DNA of 64,000 nt from contig JASSKH010000014.1 in the NCBI GenBank assembly GCA_031763025.1, positions 9,786,563-9,850,562 on the forward strand, written 5' to 3'. A model generated the notes under the pieces. It saw nothing but the letters and a program-made list of their open reading frames with translations, was not told the origin of the DNA and searched no databases. Every line of letters begins with the position of its first letter. The first letter of the stretch is position 1. Below, piece by piece: positions 46,016-52,902 of the stretch. The position numbers were made by a program, and so were the translations under genes. Source of the DNA: Macrocystis pyrifera. Taxonomy: Eukaryota; Sar; Phaeophyceae; Laminariales; Laminariaceae.

Positions 46016-47000
46016 CGGGGGGCGTACTCATTTGTTACTTGCCTTAAGTCATTTGACCATTGACCGCCCATCCCTTTCGAGTTTGATAACAATCTTACTG
46101 GGGGAGGGGGAAGGGGGGTGGAAACGCGGCTGCTGCTGCTGGTGCTGCTGCTATGCTGAGCAGCTGCGTTGCCGTTGCCCAGCATACAGTGGTTGTTTCG
46201 TTGCGGTAACGAGCTGCCCTGCCTTCCAATTTGAGAGGCTGCAGGCCGGCGGAGCAGGGCAACAGATGATGTTGATCAACAACCTGTTGACGTCGCTCTG
46301 CTTTTCCTACCAATCTGACTTCCTGTCTCTATGTTACCTACTAATAACTGTACGCCTTGATTAGTGGAAGGTCGGTCAGGAGTCAGTAGAGTCATTCATA
46401 AGGGGGACCACATTCTAGGTATATTTTGTCCGAGTGTTCAAACCTCGGGACAGCTCATGATTTATCTATCTGATCTATCTACAGTAGATGATCTAGTTCC
46501 TCACCTACCATTGTGAGAGGTTGTGGAGGATCTGTCTAATAGGGCAGATCTAACCCAGGAAAACATGTGCTGGAACATGTAGCTTTGTACGGGTCCCGCT
46601 CTGAAACATGAACTGCAGTAGATAGATAATACTTACAAGGTCGGGGAATAGATCCGCCTTGAGAGATCTAGATCGTGAAGTGGACATGATATGTATGATC
46701 TGTATATGTAGATGATCTGTCGGAGGCGTGCAAGTGTTGAGGTCTGATTGATAGCCCTCTTGTCTTGTCTTTTCCCTGTCCCCCCACCCCCGCCCCTACC
46801 ACCCTCAGGTAAAAGAGCGGTTTTCTTTGCTAGGGGGGCGTGTTCTCTCGGAGGCCTCCACCGCGGGCGACCCGCACCACTACCGCCGAGGGCATCGACG
46901 GAGGCGTTCCGGCGGGGACTCGAGCACCGGAGGTGCTAGCGTTGCGAGCGGCAGCAGCGCGGGTTTAGGTTCCATGGTTGGGCTCACCGTGTGGAGATGA
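21729..47000 (+). CDS. Gene A: giant disordered protein, 18-exon model, possible Bfa1/Byr4-like scaffold
   Basis: Modelled exons are 21729-22952, 23168-24853, 25222-25696, 26262-26824, 27664-27795, 28899-29204, 29270-29725, 29899-31047, 34315-34485, 36540-37042, 38148-38205, 38765-38845, 41309-41526, 42966-43143, 43631-44638, 44682-45654, 45728-45834 and 46809-47000. All junctions keep phase and the sum is 9,480 nt, exactly 3,160 codons with the stop. The true start lies upstream and was not found. The product is rich in Gly, Ala, Ser and Arg, with acidic runs and short acidic-Trp motifs (DWGELEDW, SDWDQD, SDWDRG, DDWGADF). Two motifs, FFDPDAQRWVGEEVDLSGF and HFNREKMCWEGFEEPDLTGF, look like one repeated unit. 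Fungal Bfa1/Byr4 scaffolds, which hold the GAP for Tem1/Spg1 GTPases, carry F-D-P-x-x-M-x-W type motifs and acidic-Trp patches, so a distant relationship is possible but unproven. No catalytic domain or membrane segment is visible. A large Ser/Arg-rich phosphoprotein scaffold of another kind is the main alternative. Confidence 0.7.
23168..24853 (+). CDS. Gene A exon 2 with first FDP-W motif
   Basis: The acceptor follows a T-run of about 27 bases (about 23132-23158) and ends TTCGTCAG|GCA. The donor is GACCAG|gtcagg. The exon encodes 562 residues. At 23675-23731 lies FFDPDAQRWVGEEVDLSGF, the first copy of the repeated motif, preceded by a Leu-rich helix-like stretch (LLSLADLTTAGLQKLLQAEG). A poly-Gly linker runs from about 24060 to 24150, followed by Arg/Ser-rich and Gln-rich segments. 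The exon ends in acidic SEMGASEMSDWDQ. If the weak donor were not used, translation would stop ten bases later. Confidence 0.65.
25222..25696 (+). CDS. Gene A exon 3, probable GC-AG donor
   Basis: The exon opens DVVFEGLSDDQPFRFSLEQ directly after the SDWDQ of the previous exon. Its acceptor follows an A-run (AAAAAAAAG|GAC), which is atypical. Phase requires one leftover base at the 3' end. TGGAAG|gcgagt supplies it as a GC donor with good consensus and joins correctly to the next exon. A GT donor inside the later G-rich stretch is possible but less convincing. The less repetitive sequence (KFGYSPAGYVPIRGS, FMKWPLKTSADG) suggests this part is constrained. Confidence 0.55.
26262..26824 (+). CDS. 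Gene A exon 4
   Basis: The acceptor follows a long C/T tract ending TCGGCCAG. The first two bases complete a Gly codon. The donor is CTCCAG|gtgcgg. The product reads ELDISLAHRPRTPLAST, then a Pro-rich stretch, poly-Gly (about 26478-26550), then a basic helical segment (EAFKAHGGGHSLRATVKAAA, EHLRKRNRERLLMEKG). The helix is the most structured-looking part of this exon. Confidence 0.6.
26885..27060 (-). repeat. Poly-C-ended module X, copy 1 (gene A intron)
   Basis: A G-run, then TGTACTCGATCTCATGCATGGCCG, TAGTCGTATGACCATAGACC, CTACAATGCCGGGACGGAGC. In reverse this reads as the module at 34100-34240, ending in poly-C. Confidence 0.65.
27664..27795 (+). CDS. Gene A exon 5, first half of second FDP-W motif
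   Basis: A 132-nt phase-0 exon between CATGCGCAG and GGGAG|gtgagg. It ends HFNREKMCWE, which reads on into GFEEPDLTGF in the next exon. Together these form the second copy of the motif seen at 23675-23731. The intron falls inside the motif, which argues that both exons belong to one protein. Confidence 0.6.
28214..28328. mobile_element. MITE M1, copy 7 (gene A intron 5)
   Basis: Complete copy in the intron before exon 6a. Confidence 0.8.
28660..28815. repeat. CATAC/CGTAC pentanucleotide satellite
   Basis: About 30 units of CCATA/CCGTA in the intron before exon 6a. A 34-bp direct duplication (CCTCTGCACCCCACATGTCT...) at about 28830-28898 abuts the acceptor. Confidence 0.9.
28899..29204 (+). 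CDS. Gene A exon 6a
   Basis: The acceptor CCCACCAG is followed by GGT TTC GAA GAG, continuing the motif from exon 5, then an acidic Asp/Ser run (SSDNDSDSETEPLSLARFSS). A 65-nt intron (GGG|gtaggg to GAAG|AGC) explains the frame change at the GGA repeat. Without it the frame would close at 29307. Confidence 0.5.
29270..29725 (+). CDS. Gene A exon 6b
   Basis: Starts SVSADEWEGVLPVNRSGVGN after the proposed mini-intron. It contains VVMSGWESDSSAEAAL, another acidic-Trp patch, and ends PLPEMK before a gtagac donor. Residue choice is unlike the G-rich spacer that follows, which supports ending the exon here. Confidence 0.5.
29899..31047 (+). CDS. Gene A exon 6c
   Basis: The frame reads LNSLADSSTNSDISDWDRGL soon after the proposed acceptor GACGAG|AGG, then 383 residues with poly-Gly and poly-Ala blocks, NVDEDDMMFCLKPG, and an end RSIYRGPMGE before the strong donor |gtgagt. 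The 173-nt intron before it (29726-29898) is almost pure G-rich sequence. A sequencing indel in those G-runs is the alternative explanation for the frame change. Confidence 0.55.
32100..32540 (-). repeat. Dispersed repeat R2, copy 2 (gene A intron)
   Basis: Inverted relative to 8935-9380: CAGACGTCGATCGACAAAAC, GGCTCTCGCCCCCTAG and GACACCAAGCGGGTTGG. Confidence 0.6.
33427..33580. repeat. Minisatellite, ~22-bp unit
   Basis: About six units of CCAATCCCGTTTGAGCTGTA in the intron before exon 7. Confidence 0.85.
33725..33800 (+). repeat. Poly-C-ended module X, short copy 2
   Basis: Poly-C, then TATGGTCTTACGACTACGTT and TATGCATGATAATGAGTACA, then C-rich sequence. Confidence 0.6.
34035..34240 (+). 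repeat. Poly-C-ended modules Y and X in series
   Basis: Y (GTCTCGAAAGGGCTGCGTGG ... AGGCAAGCAACACATGAGTA) ends in C21. X (AAACCCGACGTGCTCTGTCC ... GGCCATGCATGGTATGAGTA) ends in C18. Confidence 0.7.
34315..34485 (+). CDS. Gene A exon 7, acidic-Trp motif
   Basis: A 171-nt phase-0 exon between TTCGTAG and GACTCG|gtgagc. It encodes STEDDTVDDWGADFVGGIVL, then a Trp/acidic segment ending KFNDS. Low repetitiveness and clean splice sites make it one of the best-supported small exons. It follows a 3.27-kb repeat-filled intron. Confidence 0.65.
34516..34631. mobile_element. MITE M1, copy 8 (gene A intron)
   Basis: Starts about 30 bp after the exon 7 donor. The right end has a small insertion (GGAACACCCCCG). 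Confidence 0.8.
35395..35755. repeat. 41-bp satellite, block 1 (gene A intron)
   Basis: About eight units with core CCGAACGTACCGAAATTCTC and GGTA ends. Many CGGTACCG-like dyads lie within and between units. 41 is not a multiple of 3, and no coding role is suggested. Confidence 0.9.
36080..36445. repeat. 41-bp satellite, block 2 (gene A intron)
   Basis: Reproduces block 1 almost base for base for about 250 bp, including the odd 33-bp unit (GTATCATACCGATACCGC). The blocks are separated by about 325 bp of unique sequence. Confidence 0.9.
36540..37042 (+). CDS. Gene A exon 8
   Basis: The acceptor TCCTTGCAG follows a T/C tract and the donor is CGCAG|gtgagg. It encodes PPYEDDGEDDRESLSPRG, VFSDINDDDMSAWSAPEFCS, a basic GRNYGSLRKHRFGKAIGRKK patch, then Gly- and Glu-rich sequence. 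Two bases are left over and complete an Arg codon with the first base of the next exon. Confidence 0.65.
37669..37797. repeat. 43-bp direct repeat, three copies
   Basis: GTGCAAGAGCTGTTGTCGTA-led unit in three copies. The first two are identical and the third diverges at its end. Confidence 0.9.
38148..38205 (+). CDS. Gene A exon 9
   Basis: A 58-nt exon, acceptor CACTTCAG, donor CCGAT|gtatgt. It encodes RSKRVRGYQTISKAEYTPD after the split Arg codon. It is short and non-repetitive, and it is in phase with both neighbours. Confidence 0.55.
38765..38845 (+). CDS. Gene A exon 10
   Basis: An 81-nt phase-0 exon between TTTTTTGCAG and CTTAAG|gtactg. It encodes PRTRDAQGYDDLLKVVLEFN followed by PADVCLK. 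The sequence is helix-like, of mixed composition and probably folded. A TCCTGA hexamer flanked by perfect splice signals at 39355-39360 could act as an alternative last exon giving an early stop. Confidence 0.55.
38880..39235 (+). repeat. Repeat R3, about three tandem units (gene A intron)
   Basis: Units of roughly 100-130 bp sharing AGCGATTCCACAGGCACTAT and GCGGGCAGTCGGCGCTATC. The units shorten toward the 3' end. Confidence 0.75.
39496..39582. repeat. Hairpin family H2, copy 5 (gene A intron)
   Basis: TAGTACCGCAGTCCCGATTT pairs with AAGTCGGGACTGCGGTTCTA, a nearly perfect dyad. Confidence 0.75.
39858..40046. mobile_element. MITE M1, copy 9, internally duplicated
   Basis: Two centres in tandem (AATAGGACCAAATATTGTTA occurs twice) between one left and one right end. 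It is a partial tandem duplication in a gene A intron. Confidence 0.8.
41309..41526 (+). CDS. Gene A exon 11
   Basis: The acceptor ACAATCAG is chosen because it keeps phase 0; the in-frame alternative at CCAG a few codons later does not. The exon encodes TNRWEPVDGYAVDMSGFGTE, an acidic stretch, then RMSLVTEDAIGAVEEPRGER. Two bases remain and complete a Ser codon with the next exon. Confidence 0.55.
41984..42097. mobile_element. MITE M1, copy 10 (gene A intron)
   Basis: Complete inverted ends, CTATTACGGGGGACC and GGCCCCCCGTAGTA. Confidence 0.8.
42660..42868 (+). repeat. Poly-C-ended modules Y and X in series, second locus
   Basis: Y (GTGTCGAAAGGCATGCGTGG ... AGCAACAAATGAGAAC) ends in a short C-run. 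X (TTTGGTCGTATAACCACGGC ... CATGCATGACATGAGTATAC) ends in a run of about 35 C. Confidence 0.7.
42966..43143 (+). CDS. Gene A exon 12
   Basis: The acceptor follows a T17 run ending GATAG; the donor is GAGCAG|gtacgg. The product is basic (SQDRRRRRGG), then a predicted helix TPQTLRHLERSEQAHEKAMA ending SFLGEQ. The exon keeps phase on both sides. Confidence 0.6.
43631..44638 (+). CDS. Gene A exon 13, Arg/Ser- and Ala-rich
   Basis: 336 codons from CCAACCAG|GGC to AGCTTC|gtgtcc. Many R-x-x-S and S-P sites (SRRGSVRARSPE, RTRRSISTASNGTSKSPRKR) suggest basophilic and proline-directed phosphorylation. Two long poly-Ala runs and a Ser/Pro run (about 44524-44575) are present. The proposed 43-nt intron (44639-44681) contains a T12-C2 tract. 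Without it the frame closes in FFFFLFSW at 44695. Confidence 0.6.
44682..45654 (+). CDS. Gene A exon 14
   Basis: Starts GPSVDVGTNAAAAGGTRGAR and continues through Ser/Arg/Ala-rich sequence with repeated phosphorylatable patches (AYEGSVRRQASISYLPLSPR, YRLRRTSSAGKL). It ends DGGECGDGEAG before ggag|gtggga. One base remains and completes an Ala codon with the next exon. Confidence 0.6.
45728..45834 (+). CDS. Gene A exon 15, short coiled-coil
   Basis: Follows a proposed 73-nt G-rich intron ending GCGGTAG. It encodes an Ala-rich start then EVLAAELERERVARRLERFR and SMADFAAST, a strongly charged amphipathic helix, before ACG|gtgagt. Phase matches the terminal exon. Confidence 0.6.
45963..46085 (-). 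repeat. Poly-C-ended module Y, inverted, with G53 run
   Basis: 53 consecutive G (45963-46015), then GGCGTACTCATTTGTTACTT, GCCTTAAGTCATTTGACCAT and CCCATCCCTTTCGAG, the complement of module Y. Confidence 0.75.
46430..46735. repeat. GATCT-family element, copy 5 (last intron of gene A)
   Basis: Full-length copy, very similar to 4245-4545, ending GGAGGCGTGCAAG about 75 bp before the terminal exon. Confidence 0.75.
46809..47000 (+). CDS. Gene A terminal exon
   Basis: The acceptor CACCCTCAG follows a C/T tract. The exon reads VKERFSLLGGRVLSEASTAG, then an Arg/His-rich and Ser/Gly-rich tail ending GLTVWR and TGA at 46998-47000. It is in phase with the coiled-coil exon. No clear AATAAA signal lies immediately downstream. 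Confidence 0.65.
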   Translation, partial: VKERFSLLGGRVLSEASTAGDPHHYRRGHRRRRSGGDSSTGGASVASGSSAGLGSMVGLTVWR

Positions 47001-47209
47001 CGAAGGCTGCCGTCGTCGACTGACGCGGCTTTTCTCACTGGTTGTAGGGTGCGCTGGAGGCATTTTAGGGGAGGGGGGACGTTGACCGTTTGTTGACAGT
47101 GACTTGGTTGATGTACCATGGGATGGCGTTGGGGGGGGGGGGGGGGGGGGGGGGGGTAGAGGGAGTCCGGCCGGGGGTGTTGTAGGAGTAGCAGTATCGT
47201 GTAAAAGCT

Positions 47210-47415
47210 CACGTCAGACAGATCATCTACAGATAGATCATCTGGATCCTAACCTGCCGTTGTGATGTGTTGTGCGTCGTCTGTATAGTATATCTTCAAC
47301 CCAGGAAATGTCCTAGATGATGCAGATTATGTGGCTCCCATCCGGCAACGTGAGCTAGATCATACAGATCAGGGATCTATCTGGCCTGAAATATTTAGAT
47401 GATCAATTGATCAGA
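47210..47415. repeat. GATCT-family element, copy 6
   Basis: Lies about 210 bp past the gene A stop. Ends early, after the CTGGCCTGAAATATTTAGA block. Confidence 0.7.
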
Positions 47416-48496
47416 GGGGGGAAGAACTTGAGCATGAGGGTTAGTTTATAATGTATGTATGTACGCGTGACTGTAGAGCTATTGATATTATGCTTGGAGC
47501 AGCAAAATGTACGACGACCGTTTTGTTTTCGTTATTTACTGGTACTACTATTTTACGTACCATTGCCTGTTTCGTTTTAGTTTGTTTTTTTTTTTTTTTT
47601 TCTCTGTGGGCAGTGACATGGAGGCGTTTTTTTATCTGGTCTGTGGGTAGATTGACCAATCATAGAGCGCCCCGCCTCCACCCCCCGCCCCCCCCCCCCC
47701 CCCCCCCCCGCCTCCCTCCCCTCTTTTTATCTGGCGTCGCCGGCGGGACTATTGTTACGAGCGTTCTTTTTTTCTTGGATAAAATCCATGGTAGCGGTTT
47801 CAGTCGTGTACTCCCGGCCACCGTATGTTACCCTCGTTCAAACTTGGTCTCGCAGCCCTCCTCCTGTTTGCCGTCATATTTTTTTTTGTCTCTGACACTT
47901 ATTCGCGTGAAAATTAAAGGCGAAAAAGTAACGATCGGAGCTAAAAAATTGTTTTGACCAAAACGGCGGTGCGTCATGTGGAAAACAGTGATACCACAGG
48001 TTTTAGTACTATTGCTTTTTCTGGCAGCGGAGGGAGGGGGGGGGGGGGGGGGGGGGAGTGAACCGGCATGTATGGAGGCGGTGTTGCTGCCTGCCTTGCC
48101 TTGCCTTGCGGGAGTGGTTTTGAGTAATGGTACTCGATCTCTGTTGGCGGGCTGCTACGTCTGCTTTTTGTGATACTTTTTGTTTGTGTGGAGATGTCCT
48201 TTTTTTGTATAAATAGCTCCACTATTAGCCTTGAAAACCCCTGCAAAAATGTACCCACGTTTTAGGGTCAAACAAACTATCTGGGATTAGTGTAGTTTTT
48301 TTTTTTTGCAGCAGCAGTTGACTAGGAAGTGGTAGAGAATATTTTGCCCCCGAAGGCCAGCCCCCCCCCCCCCCCTATGTTTTCGCTGTCTTTTTCCCCG
48401 GCTTTCCTTGCTTTTCCCTTCATTTTTTTGCCGTTGACGGCTTTTTCGCCGACCTTTCTGACCAGGGGGTGTAGCGGTGACGGCTGTTCTCACTTC

Positions 48497-48760
48497 GGGC
48501 AGATCACGATCTGATGATCACCTACAGCATATCATAACCTAACGGTACGAGATGGTGTGGAGGATCTGAGTGCTGTAGTACAACAGGTGCAACCCTGGAG
48601 ATTTGTGCTAGATCTAGCAGATTGTGCGGCTCCCACCCGGCAACATGGGCTAGATCATACAGATACACAGGTCAGGGATCTGTCTGCACTGAAGAATCTA
48701 CAGTAGATAATGAGGCGGGAATGATCTATCTGATCTGTCCGAGGTGTGCAGCTATTATTG
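48497..48760. repeat. GATCT-family element, copy 7
   Basis: Complete block order, ending CTGTCCGAGGTGTGCAG. Confidence 0.7.
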
Positions 48761-48889
48761 CGGTTCCGCCGGGGTGATCGGGCTGGGGTAGGTTGGTGCG
48801 TGCCTTTAGGTTCCGGTCACATGGGTATGGGCACCGCAGGTGCTGGCGACCGTCGGGGGGTCGTGGATTCCCATGACACGAAATAAAAA

Positions 48890-49085
48890 AAGTACCCCGA
48901 TATTTCGGAGACGATTCGTCTGTCGCGCTAACTTTTTGGACGATGTATCGGATAAAAATTCGGTCGATACGTATTCGGCCAAATTTTGTTTCATATTTCG
49001 GACGAAAATTCGGTCGAAATTTCGGACAAAATACGTTCGATATTTAGGACGATACTTGATTCGGTCGTCGATATTTCGGACGGTA
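48890..49085. repeat. TTCGGAC/TTCGGTC-rich degenerate array
   Basis: Short units such as ATATTTCGGACGAAAATTCG repeated about ten times with variable spacing, in the spacer between genes A and B. Confidence 0.7.
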
Positions 49086-50200
49086 CTTTCTTCTGCCCGC
49101 ACCGCATTTTTTGCTGAAAAAAACGATCCGTGTGGTTGGGTTTAGGTTTTGAAGGGAAGAACATGCTTTGGCTGCGAGTTGATTGTATCAGTCGTAGACG
49201 TTTCCCTCCATGGCGAAAGCGCCTGCATTTTCCCGTTCGTGACATTTACGGGGGGCGCTCCGGGCAATGCTAATTATAGACGGGATGATGATGGACGAAC
49301 TGCCAATTGAGGCGTTTTTTTTTTTTGCTATTTATTCTAGGACGTGTTGGATAAACCGGCAAGCGGATAACGAAGAAGGAACGCGATGAACCGAGCAACC
49401 TGTCTTGACACAGGCGTAGTAGTTGGAGGTGTACAGAAGAGAGAAGAAGGTACAAAGTATCAGGATTGATGATGTGTCGTGCCTGGTACTACTGGTTACA
49501 ATTATTCGAGATTGAATAGACATATATAAAACTCTAAGAGAGGGCGATATTTCGAATCTTCACGTCAAATTCAATATCGCGATTTCCGTATTGGCAAATC
49601 CCTCGATATAAAACTCAATATCGCCTTTTTTGCCAGAAGCACCTGAGATATAAAACTCGGGTGTATTATAAAGAGTCTGATTAATTAGGTGACAGTCCAC
49701 GTCCTCCTCCAGCAAGTCAAGCACGTATGTACATCACATGGGCTAGAGGACGTGGCTGCTGCTGCTGCTGCTGTGGAAGGTAGAGTTCACACCAGAACCC
49801 ATGTTACGGCGATGGCGCCGACATGAAGTGGCCGCCAAGCGGCTCCTCCTCCTGTCCGGGCATCCGGCGCGCCGACCGCTACCCGCTTGTTGCCGGATAG
49901 GGTGGGTGGCACGGCTTGTTGGGGGCATGGATTTGGGGCGACTCCATCGTCGAGACGCCTAGCCGGAACACTGGATTCTGGACTGGTGTCGCTAAACCCG
50001 GGCATCCCGGGCATCCGCCCGTCCCCGACCACGGGAGAACCTGTCTGCCCTATGCATTCAACCAAGTCGTCGCGTCCACCGCCGCTGTTGTTGCTCATGG
50101 CGGCGTCGTGATGATCGGATGACCGAGTACAGGAGACAGGCTATGTCTGAGGTGTGTCCAATCTTGTCTACAAAATTCGGCTCTACCAACAAAAAAGAGA

Positions 50201-50248
50201 ACACAAATATATGCTTGGGGTAAAAATACCCCAAGCATATATTTGTGT
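50201..50248. repeat. Perfect 22-bp inverted repeat with 4-nt loop
   Basis: Left arm ACACAAATATATGCTTGGGG-TA (50201-50222), loop AAAA, exact complement 50227-50248. Confidence 0.95.
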
Positions 50249-50769
50249 GTTGCGGACCACGTATAGCGAAAATATCGCCTACACCCGATGTCCGTATAAA
50301 ACTCGTCAGGCACATAATTTGGCTCTAAAGGTCAAATATCGCGATATTCTCGAGTTTTATATGTGTCTAATGATTGATTTGATTGATTGGCGTCACGAAG
50401 ACAAAACCACAGCAGGAGGGAGAGAATGTGACGAAGTGTGATCAGAGAATGGCAAAGAAATGGAGAGAGATGGGTTTGTTCCTCTTCGCCAAGCCTGTTC
50501 CCATCCGATGGTGGTGGCTTGAGTCCGCAGGGTGGATGCGAAACGGTCGCAGGAGAAGAGACGGACAGAGCGGTCTGCCGATTATGATGGCCGTTTCGGT
50601 GAACCAAAAGATCCACCGATCTTGATCGTTGATCATGGGTTCTAAAGTCGCGACTATAACTGCGAGTAATGTTTGCCGTATTCTCGCGAAGTTCAGTTCT
50701 TAGCCTTAAGAATAATGTTATGATCCCTTGGACCGATTACACCATCCTCCCTCTATTTCACATGATGTA

Positions 50770-50955
50770 AATCTCTCAGGGCAGATAGATCCCTGATCTG
50801 ATCTATCTGTTGATTCTCACGATCTTTAGATGATGTTTGCCGGGCGGGATCTGTAAAATTCGGCTCTTCCTGCCTAGCATTTCATCAAGTATAGGATCTA
50901 TCTGTAGAAGAAGATAGTTGATCTATCTGTAGAAGATCGTGATCTGTCCGCCCGA
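50770..50955. repeat. GATCT-family element, degenerate copy 8
   Basis: Contains the GATCTATCTGTAGAAGAT core and the end GTCCGCCCGACGTCTGC. Confidence 0.5.
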
Positions 50956-51417
50956 CGTCTGCTTTTTTCTTCTCATAATAATGATCGCATTTCGTTCACT
51001 CTTGTCCACTCTCTCGCCCATGTTCATTCACCCATTCACCCTTCTTCCATCCAGCACCCACCCATCCATCCATGCATTCATCGACCGTTCTTTCACGCAC
51101 TCACACCATACAAGATTCTATTGGCGGCGCTCATGCGACGCCGGTCACTTTCAGTTATACTGCAGTTTACAACTGTTCCGTCTCGGTTCGTTTGGAGACA
51201 TTACCGTACTTCGAAACAGACTGGCATGATTGCTGCAGTGGTAGTAGTGGTAACAGGATCCACCAGGAGGAAAAAAACGTCACACGAAACTTCCTTTCAA
51301 AACAATCGACCAAATAAAACCACAAATACAAACTCCACTAGAAAAAAAAAAAAATCACCTGGTACGTTACAAGGACGGTGCCGGCGTCGTTGCATCCTCC
51401 TTCTGCTTGGAGACGTT

Positions 51418-51575
51418 TTCGTACTTGCAAGTATTTCAAAAGGGCACCTGGTACCTCTGGTTTGGAAAGCTGCGGACATGAACTGTCTTTTCTCTCTGCT
51501 ATGATCCGTTCACGTCTTTCAAAAGGCTACCTGGTACCTTTGGTTCGGAAAGCTGCGGGCGCCAAATTCTGTACT
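51418..51575. repeat. ~93-bp imperfect tandem duplication
   Basis: TTTCAAAAGGGCACCTGGTA, CCTCTGGTTTGGAAAGCTGC recurs as TTTCAAAAGGCTACCTGGTA, CCTTTGGTTCGGAAAGCTGC. Confidence 0.75.
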
Positions 51576-52235
51576 GTTGGCTGCCTATTGTACTATGAGA
51601 CCTGCTGTACCTCCACGTATTGCTGCCGCTGCGGCGGTAGACACTAGCCGCGGTTTGTAATGCGGTAATCGTTTGAGCGATATCGATACGCTCACAAGCA
51701 CCACATCCAACATACACCCTGACGTCTACTGTATTATAGCACGAGGTAGCACCATTTAGCACACGAGTGCCACTAGTACTACTATTCCACGCTAACAATC
51801 CCTAGCTGGCACTGTTACTCTAGACACTAGCCCCACCCCCTATCGTCAATCGTAGTAATGGCACTATCTACTCCACTCCCTATACCCGTAACACCTACGC
51901 TCCATACGTAAATCTCTGTAAAAAAGGCCATCCTGAATCGGAACTCCTACTCATACCCCCCCGCGCGCTTTCCCACGCAATCTAGACAACACAAACCTGA
52001 CCCCGCCGGACTCATGCACCTCCCTGTTTCATGTTTTTATCACATCACACTCGGGAGGTTTAAAATCGGACCTGCTCGTTATGAATAAACGTCGCTGTTG
52101 GACGACGAACGAAACAACTTCGTAGCGGCGCCTGGCAGCAGTGGGGGGGGGGAGGCGCAAATAGCTGGTTTCACATTATTTTGCTGTAAAAATGAAAGCA
52201 CACAGCTCGCTTCTCCCCGATCAGCTGGCGGAGCT

Positions 52236-52417
52236 CTAAACACCACAGCATTCGCTGTTTTTAGCAGCAGAAACAGCGGCACAGCATCCCTCTTTCTCGC
52301 ACAGCAGCAGCAGGAGCACGACATCACTGGAAAAATAAAAGCGCGTGCGTGCACGCGCGCGAGAAGCAGCACCACGGCATCGCTGTTCTTGGCGAAACAA
52401 TCGCTGTTCTGTTCTCA

Positions 52418-52449
<32 letters not shown>

Positions 52450-52591
52450 CGCCGCACAATAACATCGCCCACAAAAAAAAGTGGGAGCGCGCGTGCGCGC
52501 GAGAACAAGCATCGCAGGCATCACTATTCTCGGCAGCAAAACATTCGCCCTATTTACCAACAAAGCAGCCGCACACCAACGCTCTTTCTTC

Positions 52592-52645
<54 letters not shown>

Positions 52646-52830
52646 CAACAACAACACCGCTTGAAAAATAAGCACGCGCGCCACGTTCGTGAGCACGGTG
52701 GCGCGCGCAATCAAGAAGAAAAAGCACAGCATCGCTGTTCTTACCAGCACAACATTCGCCCTATTTACCAGCAAAAGCTATTTCTCGAAGCAACAGCGGC
52801 AGCACAGCAACAACAATATCGCTTGAAAAA
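52236..52830. repeat. CAG-rich tandem modules downstream of gene B
   Basis: Modules of about 130-170 bp with ACAGCATCGCTGTTCTT, CAG runs ((CAG)9 near 52422, pure (CAG)17 at 52593-52643), ACATTCGCCCTATTTACCA and a GCGCGTGCGCGCGAG alternating block. It starts about 70 bp past the gene B stop and may form its 3' UTR. Confidence 0.8.
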
Positions 52831-52902
52831 CTAGTATCAGTATGGTCGGCGTGTGCGCGCGTGCAAGTGCGCGCAGAGAGTCATCTACTGAGGGGCGCGT
52901 CA

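Larger units (their letters stand above)
49500..52235. other. Convergent intergenic spacer, no gene recognised
   Basis: Contains five ATATAAAACTC-like words (about 49526-50365), a 22-bp perfect hairpin, a degenerate GATCT element, a 93-bp duplication and a CACTAG-rich stretch (51640-51900). No exon is supported. Confidence 0.5.

Noticed and set aside
52098-52664. 188-codon Gln-rich plus frame
   Set aside because: Simply the CAG modules read in one frame. Other frames give Ser or Ala runs, and there are no splice signals.
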